Assembly (NCBI RefSeq): GCF_910596095.1
Contig: NC_056550.1
Span: 7,464,501 to 7,528,500, forward strand
DNA: 64,000 nt
Direction of reading: 5' to 3'
From: Thunnus maccoyii
Taxonomy: Eukaryota; Chordata; Actinopteri; Scombriformes; Scombridae
The notes beneath the pieces are model-generated. The model was not told where the DNA came from, did no database searches, and saw only the letters and a program-made list of their open reading frames with translations. Both the position numbers and the translations under genes were made by a program. Below are positions 50,001 through 60,645 of this stretch, in pieces (positions within the stretch are counted from its first letter, which is position 1; every line of letters begins with the position of its first letter).

Positions 50001-53000
50001 TAAAGCTGATTTTTTTGCACGGATTAAATTAAAAAAACACATGTAGACACCTTCATCTTGACAGTCTGGCTCCCATCTCCCATAGATGAAACAATGAAAC
50101 TATCAATATTATAATTTAGCCAGCGTACATCTTCATGTTTTGCATATTTCCTTCAGTGGACACTCAAAACAAATGGAGAAACAGGTGGGGACCAGGCCAC
50201 AATCATCAGAGCCATGTGGGATCTGCACACCAGCCGTAACTTCAGGATTTTGTGATCAAGGTTTGAGGCGAATGAGACCATGCAGGGACCCTAATCCACT
50301 CTCTGAACAGCCAGTAATTGCAGCATACTGTAAGAATACTGTAAGAATCACATATGTGACTTAATGGTTTTGGAGGGATTTTCAGTTGTTAGCTTTGTCC
50401 CCACAGTCGAATGACATTTATGAGTGTAGACTGTTTAAACTGTTACGTTAGGGCGTACAAACAGTCACAGACGCAGCCATGGATGGGTGGAGATGCACTG
50501 AGGTGTGTATGTTTGTGAGTGCATACTAAAGATACACACGGTCACACCTATATATAGGCCTATAGGACTCTATAGTCTATATATAGAATGAATGGTGATG
50601 AGATGAGTTCACAGAGAAGCAGGTAGAGACAAAGTGAATTGTAGTTGGGCCACTTACATGGATACATTGGAAGCGCACAGGAAACTGACTTCTTCAAAGC
50701 GCAGAGTTTTATTCCAGACAAAGAGAGGTACAGTATAACTTTAAGCACAACAATTCTCTATCTATTTCATATAGGCTACATACATGCACACTATGGGCAA
50801 CTAAGCTACGAGTATAACTACTGACTAACAACCCATTGGCATGCACCAACAATAAGAAATGTCAGCACTGGAGTTACATACAGCATATGTTTATAAATCA
50901 TTCAGTCAAAAATCATTCTAAAAAACGAAGAATTCAGCTATTCAGCCCTATTTTGCAATGAGCGCAAAAAGACTATGAGGCACTGATTTCATGCTAACTG
51001 AACAAGTAAAGGAAGTTAACAGTCCCATCACCAAAACTAACTTAACAAAACAGCTGTACAGAATAAACATGCAAGAAAAAACATCCAACTGTCTGTAGTA
51101 CAGCCTCAGTTAGGCTTCCATATCAAAATACTAACCATGCACACTTAGGCTACATCAACTAAACTCATGCCAGTGGATAGCAGTGAACTGCAGAGTCACA
51201 CACGATAAATATTAAATATTTAATAATATAGAACCATGGTACACAGTAGGCCTATATTTCAGAGTTTCTGAATTTTAAATATATGATTACTCTAATTATT
51301 TTTTGCTATCTTCATTTCCGATAACATAGTTCAACAAACTCTGAAATGATATGACCAATTAAAGGGATAGTTACTGCTGCAACATCTGTGAGACAGGAGA
51401 ACTGCCAGATAGCATTGCCTCAAATAGAAATGTTCGGCCCCTTTCTCCTCAGTCGAAAGAATGCGTAAACACAAATCCATGATTTGTCCTGCGCCAGACT
51501 TTTGTCTCTTCAGGCCCATGCACCATAAACAGACAGAGAGAGAAACACTCTACAGACTCCTGCTGCTGGCCCACCATGCGGCTGATACATGACTCTCTAC
51601 AGCCCGACACCACTACTCGAGTACATGCAGAGTGACAACTGAAAAAGAAAGACAAACGGCTCGCTGATTAATAAAAGTGACCGACATCATGCAAAACTTT
51701 GGGCAGAAACACAGAATCGGGTTAAAGCAATGCCAGGGACAACACAGGTCGTTGACTGATGCAGGTTAAATTGGCTCCATCAGTATCCATTCAGCTTGCT
51801 GATTGACTGAAGGTGGAGGTGGTGGAGAGAGTATGTTGCACCAGTGGATGCAGGTGGCTGTCTTTCATTCCTGACCACACTGCAGGAGAACTGAGAGTAC
51901 AGAACTAAAAAAAGGGTCCAGCCAGCCTCATCCATCATGCAGGGACTGACTCTCACACACCCACCCACACACACACACACACATATACACCATAAGGAAA
52001 TCACCACAGTAAGCCCATGCAGAAAACCTGGCTTACAGTGGCTTGGGTCAAGAGATCCAAAAATGGACAACCGGCTGATTGAAACCCCAATTAAAATAAA
52101 GAAGAAAAACTGCTTTTAAAAAAAAAAAATCAGCACATGCTTCAGTTAAAAACAAACACAATATTCAATCAAATCAAAATAAATTAACCTGAACGCACAT
52201 TGACTTTACATTAAATCTCAAGCGTACAGCTCTTTGGTAAGAATCCAGACTTCCATAAAGTGAACATGCGTCAGTGTTGCTGTGATTCCCAGCATGCTAC
52301 TGTTGCACCAGGAGCCATAAGCTTGTCACAACCACTTAGCCACAGCACCGGGAGAGAGGAACACAGAAGGATTTCTACACTAGGGAAGAAAATAAGAGCA
52401 TCTGACAGCAATCTGCCATGCATCATCCTTTCACTGCGTTCCTCTCGTGCCCTCCGGTGCCGACTACACAGACATCATTCCAATTGTTGCAGAAAAAAAA
52501 ATTGTAATATCAGTGTGGCTGCTAGTTGCACATCAGTGGAGGAAAAAAAAAAAAAAAAAGGTGAAGAGGCACAACAGCTTAATGTGAAAACAATGCTGCA
52601 GAGGAAAAGTACCCAGCATGCCTTATGTATTGTTCTTGCACCCCCAGTCATTCCCACCACAGAGACAACAAGAAAAAAAGGAGCAAACAAGTCGTTTTAA
52701 ATTGAAAAATTAAACACATATTGCAGAGGACCAGGGAGGAGTGGGATACCAGTGGGCTGCATCAGAGCATATCACTAAAGGGAGGATGGGAGCTAGCTAG
52801 CAGTCAGTGATCAAGCAGAATTACGATGTGAGCACAGAAAGAAGACAGAAGAGAGGACGGAGAGAGAGAGAGACAGAGAGGAAAATTACCTCAATCTTAC
52901 GACCTTCCACCAGTGTGCCGTGGAGCTTTTCCCTGGCTTTCTCTGCGTCTGCGCTGTTCTCAAATGTCACAAAGCCAAAACCCTGTGGTACACAGCAGAG

Positions 53001-54285
53001 GTTAAAGAGGTTGATGGTGATTGAGGGGCACATCATGAGGGATTGTGGAGAGCGAGAGGAGAATCTGTGAATTCGAGGCCAGTACAGCATTCTGACATTG
53101 TTTAATAGATGATGTAGTTGCAGAACAATTGATTCCCTCGTGTGGCGAGCTGGTACCGCGTCACAAAGCGTCACATTTACACAGGGAAATTATACATAGT
53201 GGGAATTTACCGTCAACACATGGGATGCAAAAATGGCACTTACCTTTGAACCCCTCTCATTGAAAATAATCTCTACATCCAGAATCTTCCCAAATTGCTG
53301 AAAATAAATATGAGGAAAGAAATTAGCAAACACATATAAGCAAAGAAAGCAATTACGTAACATCTTTGAGTTATTCTTGGTTTGGCTTTACTGCAAAATC
53401 AAAAGCTTCTGACACTGAAGTACAACTGCTTCGCACTAGGGGTCACTATTATACAAAAGACAACTTTCAACATGTCAGTGTGTTTCTTTCCATCCCTTTG
53501 CCTTGAACTCTGCTCTGTCCCCTTTTTTTTTTTTTTTTTTTTTTTAACGCTCACTTTGTCGCTCATGCTAACACACTGACACACATAGCCAACTGCCCCC
53601 TCAAGCATCGAGAGAACACCCATGAGTGTCTTTCCCTTTGTGCGAGTTGGACTCTTTTGTCTGTATCTACACCCCACCCCTACCTAGTGAGTTGGCCCCT
53701 CCGCGAAGAACCCGGGGTGTCTAGACTGATTTATTGATCCTGTTAAAAATGAGGCCCCACAACATTCCCAAACTTCTTACCCCAAACATCTGCCTGAGAT
53801 CTGGGTCCCGGAAACGGAAGGGGATGTTTGAGACGTGGAGGCGTTTGGGGGTTCCTTTAGCCTCTGCGGAGTCTCCTGCAGAGCCTCCTGGTCCTACACC
53901 TCCTGTACCACACTGTACACCCGCCTCACCCTGGGACGTCTCCTCTGTCTTTCCCTGTGTTGCGCAAAGAGAAAAGAATACGTTTTATTCCACATATACC
54001 ATTACCACTTACAACTCAATATCCTAGAAGAACCAGTTAACTAAACTACCAGTAAAGGCTTCATCACCACGCTGTGCTTACATTGTTGTTGTTGTTGGTG
54101 GTAGCAGTGGTGGCTCCATTAGCACCAGCCCCTACCTCTGCTGTACCTTGGCCCCCAGCACCAAACATGGCCGCAGGGCCAAACTCCGTCCCCGGTAGCC
54201 CGTTTTGAGGAGGGGGTGGAGGAGGGAACGCTGTAAAGGGTGGGGCCACCAAGCCCTCCTGTCCTCCTGTTGAATCCTGAGAGCC
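38527..54285 (-). CDS. rbfox2: RBFOX2-type RNA-binding splicing regulator (5' end incomplete)
   Basis: Eleven exons, all with GT-AG sites and matching phases, read from high to low: 54285-54082, 53954-53781, 53297-53244, 52982-52890, 44841-44754, 43465-43409, 43031-42884, 41741-41699, 39549-39449, 39039-38964 and 38571-38527. They give 360 codons plus stop. The protein binds UGCAUG in pre-mRNA to control exon choice in the nucleus. The N-terminal region is Pro- and Gly-rich (PPPPPPQNG). The single RRM starts at [20 protein letters not shown] and includes RNP1 [10 protein letters not shown]. The Ala/Tyr-rich C-terminal region has [14 protein letters not shown] and ends [39 protein letters not shown] and [11 protein letters not shown] match RBFOX2 better than RBFOX1 or 3. 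The N-terminal start is not in these exons; a donor at the right window edge may belong to the preceding exon. RBFOX1-like paralogues of fish remain possible. Confidence 0.9.
39556..39580. repeat. (CA)n microsatellite next to the RBFOX GGYP exon
   Basis: Direct CA repeat a few bases upstream of the acceptor of the 39549-39449 exon. On the transcript strand it is a (TG)n tract directly before CTCCAG. A (GT)n tract of similar length lies at about 39380-39404, 45 nt beyond the donor of the same exon, so the exon is flanked by complementary repeats. Confidence 0.85.
39711..39778. repeat. snap-back inverted repeat with 4-nt loop
   Basis: Arms 39711-39742 and 39747-39778 pair at about 27 of 32 positions around the loop CTGG, flanked by AT repeats. 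Both arms end TATAGAGGG(A/G)TCCA. It lies in the RBFOX intron between the M43-type exon and the GGYP exon. Likely a MITE or foldback remnant; a pre-miRNA cannot be excluded. Confidence 0.6.
41164..41206 (-). CDS. rbfox2: RBFOX M43-type (muscle) alternative exon, diverged
   Basis: Exactly 43 nt between an acceptor (CTCTATAG) and a donor (CTCAG then GTAGGG), with the same entry and exit phase as the neighbouring B40-type exon. It encodes [14 protein letters not shown]. The mammalian muscle exon encodes VVYQEPVYGNKLLQ: Val2, Gln4, Val7, Leu12 and Gln14 are identical, and Tyr3 to Phe, Glu5 to Asp and Lys11 to Arg are conservative. Size, phase, position and pattern all match, but the divergence is high. 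It should be mutually exclusive with the upstream exon. Confidence 0.6.
41244..41272. repeat. (CA)n microsatellite
   Basis: CA repeat in the intron between the B40-type and M43-type exons, about 40 nt upstream of the M43-type acceptor. It reads (TG)n in the transcript. Confidence 0.9.
41699..41741 (-). CDS. rbfox2: RBFOX B40-type (brain) alternative exon
   Basis: A 43-nt exon encoding [14 protein letters not shown]. In mammals the neural form of this exon is 40 nt and encodes [13 protein letters not shown]; this one has one extra alanine codon, so phase is kept. TGCATG lies 86 nt downstream (41608-41613), and two more lie about 240 nt upstream (41979 and 41986). Confidence 0.85.
42885..43030 (-). 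CDS. rbfox2: RBFOX Ala/Arg-rich exon body
   Basis: The exon spans 43031-42884. It encodes [20 protein letters not shown], then [20 protein letters not shown], then QPAIPAYP. The RGRGR motif and flanking tyrosines are the family's C-terminal hallmark. The intron before it is only 377 nt, and no exon for the family's optional ASSFQADVSL-type insert was found in it. Confidence 0.9.
43485..43503. repeat. homopolymer G/C tract at a splice acceptor
   Basis: A run of about 19 G on the + strand is a C run in the RBFOX transcript, 20-38 nt before the acceptor of the 43465-43409 exon, where it forms the polypyrimidine tract. Confidence 0.9.
43972..43996. repeat. (CA)n microsatellite
   Basis: CA repeat in the RBFOX intron between 43465 and 44754. 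Confidence 0.9.
44754..44841 (-). CDS. rbfox2: RBFOX VNNATAR exon, extended form
   Basis: Encodes [20 protein letters not shown] then GEALSTLPY before a donor ATG then GTAACA. Family members normally join PYxNG directly to WKLxPVVG. Here the place where the usual donor would fall (AACG then GAGAGG) has no GT, so the frame runs on for 27 nt, in phase. The exon joins the next one to read [15 protein letters not shown]. Confidence 0.75.
44945..44982. repeat. (GT)n microsatellite
   Basis: GT repeat with a TATG interruption, about 100 nt upstream (in transcript terms) of the VNNATAR exon acceptor. It is a (CA)n tract in the transcript. Confidence 0.9.
44985..48146 (-). other. RBFOX intron, left part
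   Basis: Part of the 8-kb intron between 52890 and 44841. It holds a T run at about 45457-45474, (AG)-rich tracts at about 47025-47095, and sparse TGCATG sites (45484 and 46289 on the transcript strand). No exon recognised. Confidence 0.5.
47876..48112 (+). repeat. G-rich tracts (quadruplex-prone)
   Basis: GGGGTGGGGTGGGGAGGGG at about 47885-47903 is followed by long G runs to 47929, and a second GGGGTGGGGAGGGGG block lies near 48096. Four or more G4 runs are in register on the non-transcribed strand of RBFOX. Confidence 0.8.
48147..48182 (-). other. candidate 36-nt cryptic or poison exon
   Basis: Between the RRM exon and the VNNATAR exon, a minus-strand segment is bounded by TTGTTGTCAG and a near-perfect donor (CAACG then GTAAGTTG). 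Spliced in phase 0, it would read three codons and then TAA, truncating the protein just after the RRM. There is no evidence beyond the splice motifs. Confidence 0.2.
49191..52422 (-). promoter_or_regulatory. rbfox2: cluster of 15 intronic UGCAUG (RBFOX-binding) sites
   Basis: CATGCA on the + strand (TGCATG in the transcript) starts at 49191, 49530, 49581, 49634, 50279, 50783, 50840, 51068, 51136, 51517, 51624, 51688, 51936, 52016 and 52417. The opposite-strand motif was seen once in the same span (49518). Chance expectation is about one per 4 kb per strand. The cluster begins about 470 nt downstream of the 93-nt RRM exon, where RBFOX binding would normally promote inclusion. Confidence 0.7.
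49245..49269 (+). repeat. homopolymer G tract
   Basis: About 25 consecutive G on the + strand inside the RBFOX intron, next to the left end of the TGCATG cluster. The length in the assembly is likely unreliable. Confidence 0.85.
52890..52982 (-). CDS. rbfox2: RBFOX 93-nt RRM exon
   Basis: This exon encodes 31 residues, from [10 protein letters not shown] to VEGRKIE, which include RNP1. The length of 93 nt is the family's conserved size. In mammals the equivalent exon is skipped under control of RBFOX itself, which gives a protein unable to bind RNA. The intron that follows here carries a dense cluster of UGCAUG sites. Confidence 0.92.
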
Positions 54286-54899
54286 CTGCGGGAGCGGGGA
54301 GGGGCGAGGAGGGAGAGGAAAGAAGAGAAGGAGACAGCTTAGCATACATACTCAGTAAGCCTTTCACAGTGGCTGTAGCGTCCTGATGAAAGCAGAATGA
54401 AAGGGTTAAAATCCTGCCTATTTAATTTCTCTCTCTCCTTCACCACTCAGTCACTCTCCTATTCCCTCTCTGCCACACTCTCCCCCTCCCTCTACCTCCA
54501 TATCTCTGACAGGCATGTGTTTTCAGTCAGCCGACCATGAAATATTTACAGCAAACACATCCATTATTAAGAGTCAGAAAATTCGATACACAGTTTGAGA
54601 TACAAAGATGCTTATAGGATGGATGGACGGACACGCAGAAAAATAAATACTAACCGTGACATGTTAACCATGACGTATTTACAGCTACTGGTGTATTGTG
54701 TGAATACCTGTTCCTGGATTTTTGGATTTCGTTTAGAGGCCATCTATAATTCAGATTAAATGTGTATCAGCCGGGACGTTGTTGCCTCAGGTACTATTTT
54801 CTCTGCACTGTTACAACTGTATCAGCGGTGGTATCATCTACAGATTCTTTATAGCTGTGCTGCTGCTCCAGCCCATACTCCTTATCTTATATGTGTGTG

Positions 54900-54938
<39 letters not shown>

Positions 54939-56875
54939 GTGTGTATGTGTGTAGTGACTCTGCAATATTGCTTGCTTTAATCATTTCACCCACACTGAAG
55001 GACATCTTGGACTAAGTTTCACAAAATCCATTTCCAGTAAAGAGAGAGAGAGAAAAAGAAAGGGTGAGACAATGGATGGACAAGGAGATGCAGGATGAGT
55101 GGAGAAGCTGAAAGAGAAAGAAGGAGGCCAGTGCGTGTGGGGGGGGGGGGTCAGGGCTGCTTCTTCCACACCAGGCCAAGCAGGATGACACACAGCATCC
55201 AACACCATTAACCACTGGCCTGGTCTCTGCCATGGGCTGGATCTGGGCTGGGTGACGCCTAGAGACACCAAGTCTCCAGACAGCCTTTTTAATTAGACGG
55301 AGTAACTAAGATGCGTTGCCGCAAAGCAAATGAGCTCTGTCCCTCTCCCTCTCCCTGTCTCTCTAATCCTATAGCTTGACTGCTCACTGTTCTTCTGCAT
55401 TGACAGCCACGCTGGCTGTTAACAGCCAGCTGAGGCTTGAATGCCCATCTGCAAGACAGACGGCTTCTGGGGCCTGGGCCCAACTAGGCATCAGAGATGG
55501 CTGCGTAATCCAAAAACAGGACAGAAAAATCTGTGAGATTCGTCCTCTGCCACTCTCATTGTGGTAAGGCTGAATGTATGTTAGGAAAGAATGTGTGAAA
55601 GCTGATTTTGTTTTACATCTGCTATGGTTTCTGTCACCTAGCGATAAAAAAAATGGAACCACCGAAAACCTCAAGACGAGGAGCCATTAAAATTCATTGG
55701 TTAGGATTTAGCTTACCCTGGGAAGGTTATATCAAAGCCTGAGTGTGCTTGTTATGGCATGTGAGCCTATAAACATGCAGTAGCTTGTACTCAGCCACTA
55801 AAGGGTGTGTCCTATAGGCATATCCCTGCCCAGGGATGAGTCACACACCCCAAAAACACTCAGCAGAGGTAAAAAAAAAAAAAAAAAAAGGGAGAGAGTG
55901 ACAAAAGAATAAGATTATGATTAGATAAAGAGGGAATTTGGTCTAATCATGCTTTAACAGGAGTGTTTATCTACATTCACCTTTTTTAGCTTTTAATGTC
56001 TTACTGAGAGAGAGAGCTGGTCAGTGAGTGTGTCTCCCAGAGCTGAGATATTTCATTTGCAGGCTTGTCATATGATAAACTCTGATCATCTAGTGTTTTT
56101 CCAGAGACTTCTTCAGGGCAACAAAGAAGCAGCTCATTGTTTATCAAAGCAAAGTTAGAATTTATGCTTACTCTGTCGTTCCATGGCTCTTAGCTAAATA
56201 AAGCAATACCAAGCTTAGCCTGGATATCATTAAACAAAGCTCCACATCAAACCACAAAATCATTAATGAGAAGAAATATTCAAAAGGTGTTATAATAATC
56301 ACATTTATTTGAGGGTTTGTCGTGATTTAGCTGACCAAGTATAAAAAGAAAATGAATCATGGAAGAACTAATAATCAGATAGGCGAATGGCAGCTTGCAG
56401 TGGATTAAGATCAGAAGTGAAAGCAGAACAACCACACAGGCATTCCTGACCCGCTGACTGAGGAGCAGCACTGCCCTACATGGCAGCATCATATGGTCAA
56501 AAGTAGAGAGGACGAGGAGAGGAGAGCGAGGAAAGAAGAAATAATGGAAAAAAGAAAAGGGGGGCTCGACAGGAGGGCAAAGGGGATTATGGAAAATAAT
56601 GACACGCTCTATTAGCGTTGTGTCTGTTCTCGACATAAACTTCCACACTGCATTTTGACATTGTGAGATAAGATACAGAATTGGCTGAGTCTATGATACA
56701 CAAGAATAAAAAGTGTATGCTTATCATTAAAACTGCATGAAAAGCAATCTGAGCAGAGCTGACAACAGAGTAGATCAGGTATCAACAGACATGTTTTCTA
56801 ATATTACAAAAAGAAAAGGACCATCTGGAGTAGGACCTATTCATCCATGCTGTTTCACTCTCACCTCATGCGCGC

Positions 56876-56905
56876 ACACATACACACACACACACGCACA
56901 CGCAC

Positions 56906-56938
<33 letters not shown>
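56876..56938. repeat. (CA)n microsatellite, interrupted
   Basis: CA repeat with CG and TA interruptions, read directly. Confidence 0.9.
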
Positions 56939-58339
56939 GCAGAAGCACAGTTGTGTTACCTGAGACACCATATGTTTTTCCACACACGGAGAAGAAGAGG
57001 GGGAGAAGAAGCCTTTTCACGGCAAAACCTTTCAAGCGTGCGTCTATGTCTGCTGACTTTAGCCTAACCAGCCCAAGTGAAGCACACACTAGCCGCAGAA
57101 ACACAGACTGAGTGGCCGAGTGGTGATGCTACTGAAACTGTAAGTTTACTCATCAATCACACAAACTCATGACCATTTGTCTATCCTAACTATCTACTGT
57201 CTGCAAAGTTGCCTGGCTGAAATACTCTTTACAGCTTCTTCTCCCTCTGCAATCCGTCTCTTTTCTTTTCCAGTGGTTGGAGAAGTATGCCTCCGTTCAC
57301 CCCCCCTCCTTTTTCCCCTTCCCTATTCGTTCTTGCCTGCCACGCTTGATGAAAGCCAGAGGGAGATTTTTTTTTTTTTTTTTTCTCTTTTAAAACCACC
57401 GACACCCGCCCCTCAAGTCACTCAAAACCTCTGCTGCACTGTGATGTCCATCAAAGCGCAGGCCACTGCCCATCTCCTTATACGGCTGCCTGTGTCTCCT
57501 TCCTGCCAATCAGATTACGCTAAACTTGTCCCTGAGAGGTACATCAGTAGTTAACTGGTTCAGAGGACACGTGGATGTTTATGTGGCAAGAATAATAACT
57601 TAACAGAGAACTTAGTTGAAGCTCTTACTGTACACTGTATTTAGTACACAATTTCATACTAGCAACAGTTATTTCTTAAAATTTAACAAAGTAAAAGCTT
57701 TTCCCTAAAATCACAAATATATGTGTCGTCATGCAACATCAGGGATCTTATAATGAGCTTTAATTTAATATAATGTAATTTAATTTAAACTACAGGGTAA
57801 CACAATGCTGTCTGTCAGTGTCAGCAGCTCTGTGACTGCTGAGATCTGTGACATACAGCTCGTCTGTTTTTGACTGTTCTGATCAGCATCAGCATCAGCA
57901 TCATTATCATAATCACACTGACAGCTCTTTCTCTCACACTCTGACTCACCTTGGGCAGGACAAGATGGCCTAAATATATATATTAGATATGTATATGTAT
58001 ATAGATATAGATAGATATATTCCCCTGCTAAATTCATGCTGGTTTCAGTTTTTGTTTCTTTTGATAAACTACAACACAGCAAAGTATGTTTTTAATGAAG
58101 TTGAATAATTAAAAATAAAACAGATGATAGGTTGAGTATTCAGTAGCGACTTGGCTTGCATGTGCAATTACAGTTGTAACAGTATAACTAAAGTACAGCA
58201 ACACTCACAAGGCTGTCGTCAGTTTCCTGGTTTTACTAGATGGCTACTAATAAAGAGCGACAGGGCAGAGAGAAGGGGAAGACATGTAAGCACAGTCACA
58301 AGACAGATTCAAATTGAGAACGCTGCATCCCTAGAAAGT

Positions 58340-58600
58340 CATAATTATTCTCTTTTGTCTATAAATATCAGAAAACGGTTTAAAATGTCCGTTATAATTT
58401 CCCACACAGCCCACAGCAGACATCTTTAAATGTCTTATTTAGTCCAACAACAAACAAAACTTAAATATTCCGTTGACTTTCATACATGACCATAAAAGAA
58501 TCAAATCATCACATTTGAGAAGGTGGAACGATTATTCGATTGTCAAAACAGCTGCTGGTTAATTTTCTGTTGATCAATAAATCACTGCAGCTCTGCTACA
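58340..58600 (+). repeat. dispersed teleost repeat, second copy
   Basis: TTTGTCTATAAATATCAGAA, CCACACAGCCCACAGCAGAC, ATTATTCGATTGTCAAAACA, GTTGATCAATAAATCACTGC and a final AGCTCTGCTACAAT follow the same order as the copy at 31325-31605 in the GPRC5 gene. Confidence 0.6.
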
Positions 58601-59229
58601 ATATTTCAACAAAATGAACTTAGTGCAAACATACTTATCCTCAGCCTGTCTGCATGATAAATGACGCATGATGTTTCGTGAGTCAGAAGTATGACTACAT
58701 CTGTAGCACTGATGTACTCACCATCTTCCAAATGATGATTATTTCTCAACTTTTTTTGTGTCACTGCAACTCTTATATCATCACAGACTGACATTTACAC
58801 TTATGGGATTTCCCTGACCTTTAATCTACCCTGATTTACTACAGAATGCAGTCAAGTAGAACAAGCTTTTAACCCTACTGCCAAGAATCCTTAACACCAA
58901 TACTACAGACAGCAAGGATCACTGAAAATCTGCAGACCAAGCCAGTGCAGCATCTGTATGCGTTAATATGCTTTCCACACCGTCACTTCAAACTGTTTTA
59001 TTCCATCCACGAGAAAAAATCTTGCATTACTAATTCTGAGTGGATGCAGCGAGATGGGGAATTTGTACACTGGCGACAGAAAAAGTTTAAATGAAACTAG
59101 AAATACTGCCTTGAGGTTCGATGCCTCTGTCCGACTGCTCAAGTTGGAGTCTACATCCATGTCTGTCCAGACTCATAATATTTGTAGTGAGGACTTTGAA
59201 GGAATTTAATAAAATCACCACAGTTTCAA

Positions 59230-59690
59230 GGTGAGCACCCAAGATTAGTGTCACCAATTCAGTATCCGACCAAATGTGAAATAATCTCCACTTCTGTTCC
59301 TGAGTTATGGTGTTGAATAATGGCCAGAAAAGTGTTTTTGCAGAACATTATGTCACAGTGAGGTTGACCTTTGACCTTTTGGATATAAAAATATCATCAC
59401 TTCATCATTTCATCCTATTAGACATGTATGAAACTTTGTCATAATTAGCGTATGAATTCTTGAGTTATGGCCAAAATGTGTTTTGTGAGGTCACAGTGAT
59501 GTTTGACCACCAAATTCTAATCAGTTCATCCTTGAGTCCAAGTGGACGTTAGTGCTAAATTCAAAGAAATTCCCTCAAGGCCTTCCTAAGATATCGTGTT
59601 CACAAAAATGGGATGGACGGACAGACAACCGAAAAACATAATGCCTATGGTTATAGGTGTCGCCGGCGCGGAGGCACAAAAACGCAGTGG
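59230..59690 (+). repeat. dispersed teleost repeat with internal periodicity
   Basis: Repeated blocks of GAGTTATGGxxxxxAAxxTG, GTCACAGTGA and TTTGACC recur about 120 bp apart. They are followed by AATCAGTTCATCCTTGAGTC, CAAGTGGACGT, AATTCCCTCAAGGCC, AAGATATCGTGTTCAC, a GGACGGACAGACAACCGAAA block and GTCGCCGGCGCGGAGGC. I recognise the order from other fish genomes. Confidence 0.65.
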
Positions 59691-60329
59691 CACTGACTTA
59701 CTGCTGCAGTCTAAGCTAGTGTACAGTGTTACACTGCTGTTTATCATGCAGGAGCAGGTAAGCTAGGAGATACTGCATACATTTAGGGCTCTGCTGCATC
59801 GCATCTGTGCATCACATCACTTGCAATGCGCCTCTGTGTGTATATGTATGTATGTGTGCTTTGGTGCGATGCGCAGACTGTTTTCACACCTCAACCTACT
59901 GCACACAGCCTTGGGCAGAGGCAGTTAGAGCAGCATTAGTGGTGGACAATATCATCATGGCTATATGTGCAGTGGGAGAACAGTTAACCCTGAGGTGAAG
60001 CAGTGTCAAACAGTGCATTAGGCCACCAATACTGCACACTCTGCACTTTGGTTTACTGCTAAATCTATGGTAACAGCTTAGAGTGGGTTTGTGCTGTAGT
60101 GAGATGGGTGGTGGTTGTGACCTCCTTGACATTATCTGTCACTTTCTAATGTGAGATTTGCAACGCAGAGGAATAACCATAATCCCACAGGATTCCTATG
60201 CTAAACAAGGCTAAATATGCGGTGAACTTGAGATGCATGTGTACACCTTACACAGCAAAACACACATACACTTGTCAGTGTGTTATGACAGTGAAGTTGC
60301 ACAGTTCTGTCAATTTTTCATATGTGTGC

Positions 60330-60645
60330 AGCTATTCTCCCACAAACAGACGTGTCCACAGAGACCTGAGAGTAACACAATTCTTCTTCCTGTGGACGCC
60401 TTCCGGTCCAATTGTCGGCTTACGTGATTGGCCACCGCAGCATAACGTTGGGTTGCGTTTCAGCAAAAGTTGATTCTGGATCAACTTCTTACTCGACAGC
60501 CGCTGCGGCTTTTTGCAGCACCCCATGCAGTCCCCACTCCCACCGTGGGGACTGCTAAATGTACTACACCCTTTCAAATGAATGGAAGGACTGCCGTTTT
60601 TCATGAATTGTTGCACTTGGTGTGAATGCAGCCTAACACTGTGCA
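60330..60645. mobile_element. possible MITE remnant
   Basis: A block of distinct base composition with a palindromic TTGATTCTGGATCAA centre, a GTCCCCACTCCCACCGTGGGGAC stem region and an end reading TTGGTGTGAATGCAGCCTAA, typical of fish short DNA elements. Boundaries were not defined. Confidence 0.25.

Noticed and set aside
38527-54285. Naming the gene RBFOX3 because PDE6G, GPRC5C and RBFOX3 are neighbours on human 17q
   Set aside because: The protein sequence fits RBFOX2 better ([28 protein letters not shown], [14 protein letters not shown]), and RBFOX3 has a different C-terminus.
56737-57111. 124-codon frame with Thr-His repeats
   Set aside because: Its centre is the (CA)n microsatellite at 56876-56938.
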